From Aquimarina muelleri DSM 19832 (lineage in GTDB: Bacteria > Bacteroidota > Bacteroidia > Flavobacteriales > Flavobacteriaceae), in NCBI RefSeq assembly GCF_000430665.1, contig NZ_AUML01000044.1, positions 1 to 39,746 on the forward strand: a stretch of DNA of 39,746 nucleotides, in the 5' to 3' direction. The position numbers and the translations under genes are program-made. Shown in pieces: positions 16,614 to 24,249 of the stretch. The notes beneath the pieces are model-generated. The model did no database searches and was not told where the DNA came from. It saw nothing but the letters and a program-made list of their open reading frames with translations. Numbering within the stretch: position 1 is the first letter of the stretch; the number at the start of each line of letters is the position of its first letter.

Positions 16614-17480
16614 ATGAATACTATAAAATCCTATTTCGAGATAAATTCACGTTTTCGAAATGGGATTTTTCTTTTATCAATTATATTATCTACTGCTATT
16701 ATTGGGTGTTTTTTTTATTTAAAGAAAGTAACACCAAAATATAATTTAGTAGAACTAGAAGAGTTTCAGCATCAAATAGATTCAATAAAAAAACAGAACA
16801 AAAAAGCTGAAAAAGAATATAAATTAAAAAGCTTTAACCCTAATTTTATTTCAGATTATAAAGGATATATGCTGGGTATTTCTCCAACAGAATTAGATAA
16901 ACTTTATTTTTATCGAAGCCAAGGTAAATGGATTAATTCTGTGTCAGAATTTAAAAAAGTAACTCAGGTATCTGATTCTCTATTAGCCGTTATTTCTCCA
17001 TTGTTTAAATTTCCAGAGTGGAAAAATAATAAAACAAAAATTTTTTCAAAAAGAGAATATTCTGTTAAATCTCATTCCCAAAAAAAAGATTTAAATACAG
17101 TTCTTGCTAAGGAACTTCAAGAAGAAGCTCGGATTCCTGATTTTATAGCAGTAAGGATAATAAAATATCGAAATAAAATAGGAGGTTTTATTGAAGATAT
17201 TCAGCTTAAAGATATTTCAGGGTTGTACGATAATCAAAGAAACAAGATACTCTCTTTGTTTACTGTTAAAACCTCTAGAAAAAATAAAAAATTAAACGTC
17301 AATAGAGCATCGGTTAAAGAATTAATAGAAATACCATATTTTGATTTTGAGTTGGCATTAGATATTAAAGATTTTGTAAAGGATAATGGAGATATCTCTA
17401 ATTTTGATGAATTGTTAAAAATCAAGGGGTTTCCTACAGAAAAAATAGATAGAATAAGGTTATATTTGACAATAGATTAA
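16614..17480 (+). CDS. Helix-hairpin-helix (ComEA-like) membrane-anchored protein
   Basis: 288 residues. A single transmembrane helix near the N-terminus (IFLLSIILSTAIIGCFFYL) is followed by a short charged coil. Two or three helix-hairpin-helix repeats typical of ComEA then follow: LYFYRSQGKWINSVSEFKKV, IPDFIAVRIIKYRNKIGGF, and LNVNRASVKELIEIPYFDFE with FDELLKIKGFP. Known relatives bind DNA at the cell surface during natural transformation, but many Bacteroidota copies have unknown roles. The gene is 15 nt after the symporter gene, with which it shares no obvious function. DNA binding is likely; involvement in competence is a guess. Confidence 0.8.
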   Translation: MNTIKSYFEINSRFRNGIFLLSIILSTAIIGCFFYLKKVTPKYNLVELEEFQHQIDSIKKQNKKAEKEYKLKSFNPNFISDYKGYMLGISPTELDKLYFYRSQGKWINSVSEFKKVTQVSDSLLAVISPLFKFPEWKNNKTKIFSKREYSVKSHSQKKDLNTVLAKELQEEARIPDFIAVRIIKYRNKIGGFIEDIQLKDISGLYDNQRNKILSLFTVKTSRKNKKLNVNRASVKELIEIPYFDFELALDIKDFVKDNGDISNFDELLKIKGFPTEKIDRIRLYLTID

Positions 17481-17612
17481 TAATTGAAAAAAATTGCTGT
17501 GAATTTTGATGAATCTTTAATAAGAGACATATAAGCTTATTTAGTTTTATTGTTTATATAAGAAGTCATACACACAGTAATATGCTAGCTAAATCAAAAC
17601 TAAAGTTACCAT

Positions 17613-18779
17613 ATGAATAGTATGTATTTTACAGAAGAGCACGAATTGTTTAGGCAAAGTCTTAAAGAGTTTCTCAAAAAAGAAGTGACACCTCATATAG
17701 AGAAGTGGGAAAAAACTGGAGATATTGATCGCTTTATTTGGGAGAAATTTGGAAAGATGGGATATTTTGGGATTGCATACCCAGAAGAGTATGGAGGATT
17801 AGAGCTTGATCTTTTTTATACTGTTATTTTTTTAGAAGAATTGCAGAAAATTAATTCAGGAGGTTTTGCGGCAGCTATGTGGGCACATGCGTATTTAGCA
17901 ATGACTCATATTAATAAAGAGGGAGATCACAGAATAAAGGAAATATACTTAAGAGCAAGTATATCGGGTGAGAAAATTGGTTGTCTGTGTATAACAGAGC
18001 CATTTGGAGGATCTGATGTTGCTGCTATGAGGACTACAGCAGTTAAAGATGGAGACCATTATGTAATTAATGGATCAAAAACTTTTATCACTAATGGAGT
18101 CTATAGTGATTATTTGGTAATAGCAGCAAAAACAAACCCAGAACTAGGAAATAAAGGAATAAGTATTTTTGTTATAGATAGGGATACTCCAGGTATATCA
18201 GCTACTAAACTAGATAAATTAGGGTGGAAAGCTTCGGATACTGGAGAAATAGCTTTTGATAACGTAAAGATTCCTCTTCATAATCTTATGGGGGAAGAAA
18301 ACAAAGGTTTTTCATATATCATGCAGCATTTCGCCTTAGAGCGATTAATTATGGGAGTAAATGCTCATGCACGTGCAGAATACGCTTTAGATTATGTAAT
18401 AGAATATATGTCGCAAAGAGAAGCATTTGGAAGAACAATAGACAAATTTCAGGCATTACGACATACAGTGGCAGATATTGCAAGTGAGGTAGAAATGTGT
18501 AAAGAGTTTAATTACTCTATTACTAAGAGACTTAATGATGGTCAATATGTAGTAAAAGAGGCAAGTATGTCTAAATTGCTCTCTACAAAAATGGCAGACG
18601 AGGTAATATATAAATGCCTTCAGTTATTGGGTGGATATGGGTATATGGAGGACTATCCAATGGCAAGACTTTTTAGAGACAGTAGATTAGGTCCTATAGG
18701 AGGTGGTACTTCAGAAATACTTAAAGAAATAATAGCTAAGATAGTTATTGATAAAAAAGAATATAAGCCAGCTACTTAA
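17613..18779 (+). CDS. Acyl-CoA dehydrogenase (glutaryl/isovaleryl/long-chain-like)
   Basis: 388 residues with all three acyl-CoA dehydrogenase domains. The FAD-binding signatures CITEPFGGSD (about 126-135) and the C-terminal QLLGGYGYMEDYPMARLFRD are clear. The usual catalytic glutamate position (YEGT) is replaced by IGGGTSEI near the C-terminus. Instead a glutamate, E243, lies in FALERLIMG in the helix used as catalytic base in isovaleryl- and long-chain acyl-CoA dehydrogenases. The enzyme is therefore probably active on branched or long-chain acyl-CoA and passes electrons to ETF. It is a single gene with a strong palindromic terminator. Substrate is inferred from that residue shift only. 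Confidence 0.9.
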   Translation: MNSMYFTEEHELFRQSLKEFLKKEVTPHIEKWEKTGDIDRFIWEKFGKMGYFGIAYPEEYGGLELDLFYTVIFLEELQKINSGGFAAAMWAHAYLAMTHINKEGDHRIKEIYLRASISGEKIGCLCITEPFGGSDVAAMRTTAVKDGDHYVINGSKTFITNGVYSDYLVIAAKTNPELGNKGISIFVIDRDTPGISATKLDKLGWKASDTGEIAFDNVKIPLHNLMGEENKGFSYIMQHFALERLIMGVNAHARAEYALDYVIEYMSQREAFGRTIDKFQALRHTVADIASEVEMCKEFNYSITKRLNDGQYVVKEASMSKLLSTKMADEVIYKCLQLLGGYGYMEDYPMARLFRDSRLGPIGGGTSEILKEIIAKIVIDKKEYKPAT

Positions 18780-18838
18780 TAATTAATAAAATTTATTAGA
18801 GTTTTCCTTAAAAAATTAGCTTGATTGTAAAATATTAT

Positions 18839-18875
18839 AAAACCATTAAGAGACTAGTCTCTTAATGGTTTTTCT
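18839..18875. terminator. Perfect palindromic terminator after the acyl-CoA dehydrogenase gene
   Basis: AACCATTAAGAGACT at 18841-18855 is exactly complementary to the following 15 bases (to 18870), with flanking A and T runs. It can work in both directions. Confidence 0.9.
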
Positions 18876-18949
18876 TTATAACTATAATATTAAAAGCTTT
18901 TAAATAAACTTTACTTGTAAAAAACAATATAAATTAAAGTGTTATCAAC

Positions 18950-18965
18950 ACGCAAACGTTTTCGT
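18950..18965. promoter_or_regulatory. LacI-family operator-like palindrome upstream of the alpha-amylase gene
   Basis: ACGCAAACGTTTTCGT is a 16-bp near-perfect palindrome around a central CG and differs by one base from the classic LacI/PurR-type operator ACGCAAACGTTTGCGT. It ends 72 nt before the amylase start codon. A LacI-type maltose/starch regulator acting here is inferred; no such regulator gene is in the window. Confidence 0.55.
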
Positions 18966-19037
18966 TAAAAATCAAAGCTTTTTAGATTTTTCAAAACACC
19001 TATTTTCATAATAAATTAACACAAATACTGATTAATT

Positions 19038-20417
19038 ATGAAAATAAGTAAACTTTTTTTAGGATTATTTACTATAACGCTTTTAATGCTAAGTTGTAGT
19101 AATGAAGATGCTATGGATTTGATAGAAGCAGATTCTAATACTGTACAAGAGGAAGCATCTTCAAAAGTATTAAAGCAAATCGGATCAGGAGTGATGATGC
19201 AAGCTTTTTATTGGGATGTACCAGCAGGAGGAACTTGGTGGAATGTTATTAGAGGAAAGGTCAATGATTGGAGTAATGTAGGGATTGATGCAATTTGGCT
19301 TCCACCAGTTAGTAAGGCTCAAAATGGGGCATTTTCAATGGGGTATGATCCTTTTGATTACTATGATTTTGGAGAATATAATCAAATGGGAAGTACAGAA
19401 ACCAGATTTGGTTCTCGTTCAGAATTAACTAGTCTAATTACAGCAGCACATAATAATAATTTAAGTGTAATTGCAGATATAGTTATTAATCATAATAGTG
19501 GAGGAGATTCTGAACCCAATGTTTTTACTAACTCTAATACCTATACAGATTATAATCCATTATCGGGATTATTTGAAAGAACACAATATGATTTTCATCC
19601 AAATGATTATCATAATAATGATTCAGGGATTTTTGGAGGTTTTGCAGATATGTGTCATCATAAAAGCTATGTGCAAGATTGGCTATGGAAAAAACCTAAT
19701 TCTGTAGCAAAATACTATAAAAACACAATGAAATTTGATGGCTGGAGGTTTGATTATGTAAAAGGGTTTGAGCCATGGGTTCCAAAAGAATTTAATAAAG
19801 CAGTTGGAGGTTTTGCCGTAGGAGAGTATTGGGATGGAAATGTAGAAGCATTAAAATGGTGGACAGATCAAGCACAGATGTCTGCATTTGATTTTGGATG
19901 CTATTATAAAATGAAAGATGCATTTATGGGTAATGATTTAAATGCATTAAATGGAGATATGTTGTGGAAAAGAAATGCATCAAGAGCAGTTACCTTTGTA
20001 GCCAACCATGATACAGATGAAATCGTTAATAATAAGATATTAGCTTATGCTTATATATTAACACACGAAGGATATCCATCTATATTTTATAAAGATTATG
20101 AAGAATGGTTAGATAAAAATAAAATGAATAACTTAATTTGGATTCACAACAATCTAGCCACAGGAAGTACTACAAATCTTTGGACGGATAATGATGAGTA
20201 TATTGCCAGAAGAAATGGAGGAGCAAATAAAAATGGCTTAATTGTTTATATAAACAACTCTAATGTGTGGCAAGAAAGATGGATTCAGACCAATTGGTCA
20301 AACCAGAAAATAAAGGACTATACAGGTAATTCTGGTTGGGAGCCAACTACTCAAGGAGATAAATGGATTAAAATTCAAGCACCACCAAAAGGGTATTCAG
20401 TATGGTCTTTAAAATAA
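19038..20417 (+). CDS. Lipoprotein alpha-amylase, GH13 (subfamily 7-like)
   Basis: 459 residues. A lipoprotein signal peptide (LLMLSC, cysteine 20) is followed by an acidic tether. The GH13 regions are intact: VIADIVINH (region I), DGWRFDYVKG with the nucleophile aspartate (region II), FAVGEYWDG with the acid/base glutamate (region III) and FVANHDTDE (region IV). The body closely resembles Thermococcales amylases, for example MQAFYWDVPAGGTWW, SMGYDPFDYYDFGEYNQ, GGFADMCHHK, FYKDYEEWL and the C-terminal YTGNSGW...GYSVWSL. Function: endo-hydrolysis of alpha-1,4-glucans at the cell surface. The gene stands alone, without SusC/SusD partners. A LacI-type operator precedes it. Confidence 0.92.
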   Translation: MKISKLFLGLFTITLLMLSCSNEDAMDLIEADSNTVQEEASSKVLKQIGSGVMMQAFYWDVPAGGTWWNVIRGKVNDWSNVGIDAIWLPPVSKAQNGAFSMGYDPFDYYDFGEYNQMGSTETRFGSRSELTSLITAAHNNNLSVIADIVINHNSGGDSEPNVFTNSNTYTDYNPLSGLFERTQYDFHPNDYHNNDSGIFGGFADMCHHKSYVQDWLWKKPNSVAKYYKNTMKFDGWRFDYVKGFEPWVPKEFNKAVGGFAVGEYWDGNVEALKWWTDQAQMSAFDFGCYYKMKDAFMGNDLNALNGDMLWKRNASRAVTFVANHDTDEIVNNKILAYAYILTHEGYPSIFYKDYEEWLDKNKMNNLIWIHNNLATGSTTNLWTDNDEYIARRNGGANKNGLIVYINNSNVWQERWIQTNWSNQKIKDYTGNSGWEPTTQGDKWIKIQAPPKGYSVWSLK

Positions 20418-20431
20418 TATTTAAAAAAACT

Positions 20432-20460
20432 TTGCAGATATTAGTTTTATAGTATCTTTG
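20432..20460 (+). promoter_or_regulatory. rpsU promoter
   Basis: TTG at 20432-20434, an 18-nt spacer and TATCTTTG at 20453-20460 match the Bacteroidota TTG / TANNTTTG consensus. The rpsU start is 35 nt downstream. Confidence 0.7.
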
Positions 20461-20480
20461 CACCCTAATTATTTCTAAAG

Positions 20481-20490
20481 AAAGGAGGTG
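20481..20490 (+). promoter_or_regulatory. Unusually strong Shine-Dalgarno sequence of rpsU
   Basis: AAAGGAGGTG lies with its GGAGG seven bases before the ATG at 20496. Almost no other gene in this window has a Shine-Dalgarno sequence. Strong ribosome binding sites on rpsU are known from Flavobacteriia, where bS21 helps hide the anti-Shine-Dalgarno sequence. Confidence 0.85.
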
Positions 20491-20495
20491 CTATT

Positions 20496-20690
20496 ATGTT
20501 AATTATACCAGTTAAAGACGGAGAAAATATAGATAGAGCGTTAAAACGTTTTAAAAGAAAATTTGATCGAACAGGAACGATGCGTCAGCTTCGTAAACGT
20601 CAAGCTTTTTTAAAGCCTTCTGTTGAGAGAAGAGCGCAAGTTCAAAAAGCGCAATACATTCAACATTTAAGAGATCAAGAAGAAATTTAA
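20496..20690 (+). CDS. rpsU: 30S ribosomal protein bS21
   Basis: 64 residues, basic, matching bS21: LIIPVKDGENIDRALKRFK, then FDRTGTMRQLRKRQAFLKPS and a C-terminal arginine-lysine tail. It binds near the 3' end of 16S rRNA on the small subunit platform. In Flavobacteriia bS21 takes part in sequestering the anti-Shine-Dalgarno sequence. This gene's own strong Shine-Dalgarno sequence would therefore respond to bS21 shortage, an autoregulatory circuit known for Flavobacterium johnsoniae and inferred here. An imperfect hairpin at 20699-20750 may end or process the transcript. Confidence 0.95.
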   Translation: MLIIPVKDGENIDRALKRFKRKFDRTGTMRQLRKRQAFLKPSVERRAQVQKAQYIQHLRDQEEI

Positions 20691-20761
20691 AAATAAATAA
20701 CGTTATCTCTTATTTGTGTTTCTTGTTAAAGAGACTAGATATCGTTTTTAATATAAATTTT

Positions 20762-20813
20762 AACCGTTAGAAAAATAAAAGTTTTATACTTTTGTTTTCT
20801 AACGGTTTTTTTT
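20762..20813 (+). terminator. Terminator directly abutting xerC, with a promoter-like box in its loop
   Basis: AACCGTTAGAAAA (20762-20774) pairs perfectly with TTTTCTAACGGTT (20795-20807) and is followed by T residues up to the base before the xerC ATG at 20814. The loop contains TACTTTTG (20787-20794), which fits the TANNTTTG promoter box. Termination of rpsU and initiation of xerC thus seem to share the same bases. Confidence 0.7.
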
Positions 20814-21701
20814 ATGTTTATTTCTGAGTTTACCGAGTATCTGCTTTTTGAAAAACAATATTCAAAACATACGGTAATAGCGTATGAAGCCGATTTGAAA
20901 TCTTTTTTAGAGTTTTATCAAGAGGAGTATGCTGCTTTAACAATACAAGAGGCTAATTACTCGCAAATTCGTTCCTGGATTGTGAAGCTTGTTGAGGCAG
21001 GTGTTTCTAATCGGACTATTAATAGGAAAATATCTTCTCTTAAGACATATTATAAATTTTTACTTAAAATAGAAGAGATAGATAAAAGTCCTTTAGTAAA
21101 GCATCAGGCTCTAAAGGTATCAAGAAAACTTCAGATTCCTTTTTCTCAACAAGAGGTAGAAGATGTTTTGTTGACTTTGACAGATGATCATAATTTTGAA
21201 AGTATAAGAGATAGGTTAATTGTAGAGCTTTTTTATGCAACAGGAATACGTAGGATAGAACTAGTTGATCTCAAACTTTCGGATATTGATATGAGTAAAG
21301 GGCAGATAAAAGTTTTAGGAAAACGTAATAAAGAAAGGTATTTGCCGCTTCTTTCTTCTGTTCAGGAAACTGTGAGAAAATATTTAGCAGTAAGAAAGAC
21401 TTTGGTAGTTCAAGAAGCCTCTTTTTTGTTTTTGACAAAAAAAGGAGTTAAAATATATGAAACACTTGTGTATCGCATCATAAATAGTTATTTTAGTAAG
21501 GCATCTTCAAAGGTAAAAAAGAGTCCGCATATCCTTAGGCATTCTTTTGCGACACATTTACTAAATGAAGGAGCAAATCTAAATGCTGTAAAAGAATTAC
21601 TTGGACATTCTAGTTTGGCTGCTACGCAAGTGTATACGCATCATAGTGTTGCTCAATTAGCTAAAGTGTATGAGCAATCTCATCCTAGGAATAAAAAGTA
21701 A
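20814..21701 (+). CDS. xerC: Tyrosine recombinase XerC/XerD family
   Basis: 295 residues. The N-terminal SAM-like core-binding domain is at 1-85 (FTEYLLFEKQYSKHTVIAYE). The catalytic domain has the active arginine in LFYATGIRRIELVDL, HILRHSFATHLL (HxxR), GHSSLAATQVYTHH with the histidine and the nucleophile tyrosine. All catalytic residues are present. Length and linkage to rpsU and hpf match the housekeeping Xer recombinase of Flavobacteriia, which resolves chromosome dimers at dif. I use xerC as the conventional label; XerC versus XerD cannot be settled by sight. The leader is only about 14 nt if the embedded promoter is used. Confidence 0.92.
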   Translation: MFISEFTEYLLFEKQYSKHTVIAYEADLKSFLEFYQEEYAALTIQEANYSQIRSWIVKLVEAGVSNRTINRKISSLKTYYKFLLKIEEIDKSPLVKHQALKVSRKLQIPFSQQEVEDVLLTLTDDHNFESIRDRLIVELFYATGIRRIELVDLKLSDIDMSKGQIKVLGKRNKERYLPLLSSVQETVRKYLAVRKTLVVQEASFLFLTKKGVKIYETLVYRIINSYFSKASSKVKKSPHILRHSFATHLLNEGANLNAVKELLGHSSLAATQVYTHHSVAQLAKVYEQSHPRNKK

Positions 21702-21769
21702 AAGATAAGCTACTTGTTTATTAGTCTTTTTGGCTTTAATTTTTGTTTAACGAATTAAACTAACAAAAT

Positions 21770-22072
21770 ATGAAAGTGAACTTGCAATCCGTAAATTTTA
21801 ATGTAGATCAAAAGTTGGTAGATTTTACTCAGGCTAAATTAGATAAATTAGAAACTCATTTTAATCGAATAATTCATGCAGATGTTTTTTTAAAAGTTAT
21901 GAATACAAGTGGTAAGGAAAATAAAATTACAGAAATTTTATTAAGTGTACCAGGAGATGAGTTTATGATTAAAAAAATCAATAAAAGTTTTGAAGAAGGT
22001 GTAGATGAGTGTGTTAGTTCGTTGGAGAGACAATTAAAAAAACGTAAAGAAAAATTAAATACACATTTTTAA
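21770..22072 (+). CDS. hpf: Ribosome hibernation promoting factor (short HPF/RaiA)
   Basis: 100 residues, the short form: a single beta-alpha-beta-beta-beta-alpha domain with LQSVNFNVDQKLVDFTQAKL, LETHFNRIIHADVFLKV and SLERQLKKRKEKL. It binds the 30S decoding site and inactivates ribosomes in stationary phase. It lacks the C-terminal dimerisation domain of long HPF. The gene sits between xerC and the tRNA cluster, its usual place in Flavobacteriia. Confidence 0.92.
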   Translation: MKVNLQSVNFNVDQKLVDFTQAKLDKLETHFNRIIHADVFLKVMNTSGKENKITEILLSVPGDEFMIKKINKSFEEGVDECVSSLERQLKKRKEKLNTHF

Positions 22073-22094
22073 TTATTTTTTTAAAAAAATAGTT

Positions 22095-22123
22095 TTGTGA
22101 AAGAAATAAATTTTATACATTTG
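22095..22123 (+). promoter_or_regulatory. Promoter of the tRNA-Thr(UGU) gene
   Basis: TTG at 22095-22097, an 18-nt spacer and TACATTTG at 22116-22123 fit the Bacteroidota consensus. Transcription would start near 22127-22130, about 45 nt before the tRNA. Confidence 0.7.
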
Positions 22124-22124
22124 C

Positions 22125-22151
22125 AGTCCGTTAGAAATAGCGGACTTTTTT
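22125..22151 (+). terminator. Small hairpin with T-run overlapping the tRNA promoter
   Basis: AGTCCG (22125-22130) pairs with CGGACT (22141-22146) around a 10-nt loop, followed by a T-run to 22151. It may be the hpf terminator, and it overlaps the predicted start of the tRNA transcript. Confidence 0.5.
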
Positions 22152-22173
22152 ATGTTCTAAAACATAGTGAAAA

Positions 22174-22247
22174 GCCGATGTAGCTCAGCTGGCTAGAGCA
22201 GCTGATTTGTAATCAGCAGGTCGTGGGTTCGAGTCCCTCCATCGGCT
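22174..22247 (+). tRNA. tRNA-Thr (anticodon UGU)
   Basis: 74 nt with acceptor arms GCCGATG/CATCGGC, the D-arm motif TAGCTCAGC, anticodon loop TTTGTAA (TGT) and T-arm GGGTTCGAGTCCC. No CCA is encoded. It is the first of four clustered tRNAs before tuf. Confidence 0.95.
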
Positions 22248-22297
22248 CTAAAAAAGTAAGTTTTTTGAGAAAAAAATAAACTTTTTTGAATTTAATT

Positions 22298-22326
22298 TTG
22301 AATTGTAAAAAAAATAACTATTTTTG
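22298..22326 (+). promoter_or_regulatory. Promoter of the tRNA-Tyr gene
   Basis: TTG at 22298-22300, an 18-nt spacer and TATTTTTG at 22319-22326 fit the TTG / TANNTTTG consensus, 41 nt before the tRNA. Confidence 0.65.
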
Positions 22327-22367
22327 CGCACTCAAAATTCATTATGAAATATTGAAATATATTAATT

Positions 22368-22449
<82 letters not shown>

Positions 22450-22495
22450 CAAATTAAAATAGAAACTTTAAAATTTTTTTTTGGAGTTTCGAAAA

Positions 22496-22568
22496 GCGGG
22501 AGTAGCTCAGTTGGTAGAGCGTCAGCCTTCCAAGCTGAATGTCGCCAGTTCGAACCTGGTCTCCCGCT
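22496..22568 (+). tRNA. tRNA-Gly (anticodon UCC)
   Basis: 73 nt with acceptor arms GCGGGAG/CTCCCGC, D-arm TAGCTCAGTTGGTAGAGC, anticodon loop CTTCCAA (TCC) and T-arm CAGTTCGAACCTG. Confidence 0.95.
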
Positions 22569-22622
22569 CTAAAATAGAGCTAATCTCGATGCGTTATTTG
22601 CATTGGATTTTTAACCTAAATG

Positions 22623-22678
22623 TAATGATTAATCGGATTTCTTTCTGAAGCTAACGAAAGTGTTCTGATTAATCATTA
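22623..22678. other. Two-stem hairpin between tRNA-Gly and tRNA-Thr
   Basis: TAATGATTAATC (22623-22634) pairs perfectly with GATTAATCATTA (22667-22678). Inside the loop CTTTC (22641-22645) pairs with GAAAG (22656-22660). It may be a processing signal for the tRNA-tuf transcript. Confidence 0.55.
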
Positions 22679-22691
22679 TACTCATTAAAAA

Positions 22692-22763
22692 GCCGGTGTA
22701 GCTCAGGGGTAGAGCGTTTCCTTGGTAAGGAAGAGGTCACGAGTTCAAATCTCGTCATTGGCT
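22692..22763 (+). tRNA. tRNA-Thr (anticodon GGU)
   Basis: 72 nt with acceptor arms GCCGGTG/CATTGGC (including a G-T pair), anticodon loop TTGGTAA (GGT) and T-arm GAGTTCAAATCTC. It lies 58 nt before tuf and is probably cotranscribed with it. Confidence 0.93.
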
Positions 22764-22821
22764 CTGAGTTCAGGATTTTAAAATGAACACTAATATATAA
22801 CTAAGATTAAATAAATTAATT

Positions 22822-24009
22822 ATGGCAAAGGAAACTTTTGATCGTTCCAAACCGCACTTAAATATTGGTACTATTGGACACGTTGATCACGGTAAAACAA
22901 CTTTAACTGCTGCTATCACAAAAGTATTGGCAGATGCTGGATTTTCTGAAGCAAAATCTTTTGATCAAATCGATAATGCACCAGAAGAAAAAGAAAGAGG
23001 GATCACAATTAATACATCTCACGTAGAGTACGCTACAGAAGCTCGTCACTACGCACACGTTGACTGTCCAGGTCACGCCGATTATGTAAAGAACATGGTT
23101 ACTGGTGCTGCTCAAATGGATGGAGCGATTTTAGTGGTTGCTGCTACAGATGGTCCAATGCCACAAACTCGTGAGCATATTCTTTTAGGAAAACAAGTAG
23201 GTATACCTAGAATTGTTGTATTCATGAACAAGGTGGATATGGTTGATGATGAGGAGCTTCTTGAGTTAGTAGAAATGGAAGTAAGAGATCTTCTTTCTTT
23301 TTACGAATATGATGGAGATAATGGTCCTGTAATAGCTGGATCTGCATTAGGAGCTCTTAACGGAGAACAAAAATGGGTGGATACTGTTTTAGAATTAATG
23401 AGAGCGGTAGATGCTTGGATAGAGCTTCCTCTTAGAGATGTAGATAAGCCTTTCCTTATGCCAATCGAAGATGTATTCTCTATTACAGGTCGTGGTACTG
23501 TTGCAACTGGTCGTATCGAAACTGGAATCGCTAATACTGGAGATCCTGTAGAGATTATTGGTATGGGAGCTGAGAAGTTAACTTCTACTATAACTGGTAT
23601 CGAAATGTTTCGTCAAATCCTTGATAGAGGTGAAGCTGGAGATAATGCTGGTATCCTGTTAAGAGGTATTGAGAAAACTCAAATATCTCGAGGAATGGTT
23701 ATCGTTAAACCAGGAACTGTAACTCCTCACAAAAAATTTAAAGCTGAAGTCTATGTTCTTAAGAAAGAAGAAGGTGGACGTCATACTCCATTCCATAATA
23801 ACTACCGTCCTCAGTTCTACGTTCGTACAACTGACGTAACAGGGAATATTGCACTTCCTGATGGAGTTGAAATGGTAATGCCTGGAGATAACTTAACAAT
23901 TACTGTAGAGTTAATTCAAACAATTGCAATGCATGTAGGTCTTCGTTTTGCTATCCGTGAAGGTGGTAGAACAGTAGGTGCTGGTCAGGTTACTGAAATT
24001 TTAGATTAA
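22822..24009 (+). CDS. tuf: Elongation factor Tu
   Basis: 395 residues with all G motifs: GHVDHGKT (about 19-26), the switch region [21 protein letters not shown] and SALGAL (SAL). Domains II and III follow ([29 protein letters not shown]). It delivers aminoacyl-tRNA to the ribosome as the GTP form. It is a single-copy-type gene set between tRNA-Thr and tRNA-Trp. The start ATG follows an A-rich leader. A hairpin at 24033-24057 follows the stop. Confidence 0.98.
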   Translation: MAKETFDRSKPHLNIGTIGHVDHGKTTLTAAITKVLADAGFSEAKSFDQIDNAPEEKERGITINTSHVEYATEARHYAHVDCPGHADYVKNMVTGAAQMDGAILVVAATDGPMPQTREHILLGKQVGIPRIVVFMNKVDMVDDEELLELVEMEVRDLLSFYEYDGDNGPVIAGSALGALNGEQKWVDTVLELMRAVDAWIELPLRDVDKPFLMPIEDVFSITGRGTVATGRIETGIANTGDPVEIIGMGAEKLTSTITGIEMFRQILDRGEAGDNAGILLRGIEKTQISRGMVIVKPGTVTPHKKFKAEVYVLKKEEGGRHTPFHNNYRPQFYVRTTDVTGNIALPDGVEMVMPGDNLTITVELIQTIAMHVGLRFAIREGGRTVGAGQVTEILD

Positions 24010-24032
24010 TACATATATAGTATATATAAGTT

Positions 24033-24057
24033 AAGGTATTCGTTTAACGGATACCTT
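24033..24057 (+). other. Hairpin between tuf and tRNA-Trp
   Basis: AAGGTAT..CG pairs with CG.ATACCTT around the loop TTTAA. The T-run afterwards is poor, so it is more likely a processing or partial termination site. Confidence 0.5.
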
Positions 24058-24068
24058 GATTTTATGTT

Positions 24069-24141
24069 ACGGGTTTAGCTCAGTTGGTAGAGCACTGGTC
24101 TCCAAAACCAGGTGTCGTGAGTTCGAGTCTCTCAACCCGTG
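24069..24141 (+). tRNA. tRNA-Trp (anticodon CCA)
   Basis: 73 nt with acceptor arms ACGGGTT/AACCCGT, D-arm TAGCTCAGTTGGTAGAGC, anticodon loop CTCCAAA (CCA) and T-arm GAGTTCGAGTCTC. It lies between tuf and secE. Confidence 0.95.
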
Positions 24142-24249
24142 CAAAATCGGTTAATGATCTATTTTTTATGATTGTTAACCGATATTAAATAATGAGTTTT
24201 GTTGCAAATTTGAAGAGTACTTCTTTTTTAATTTGTTTAAAAAATATAA

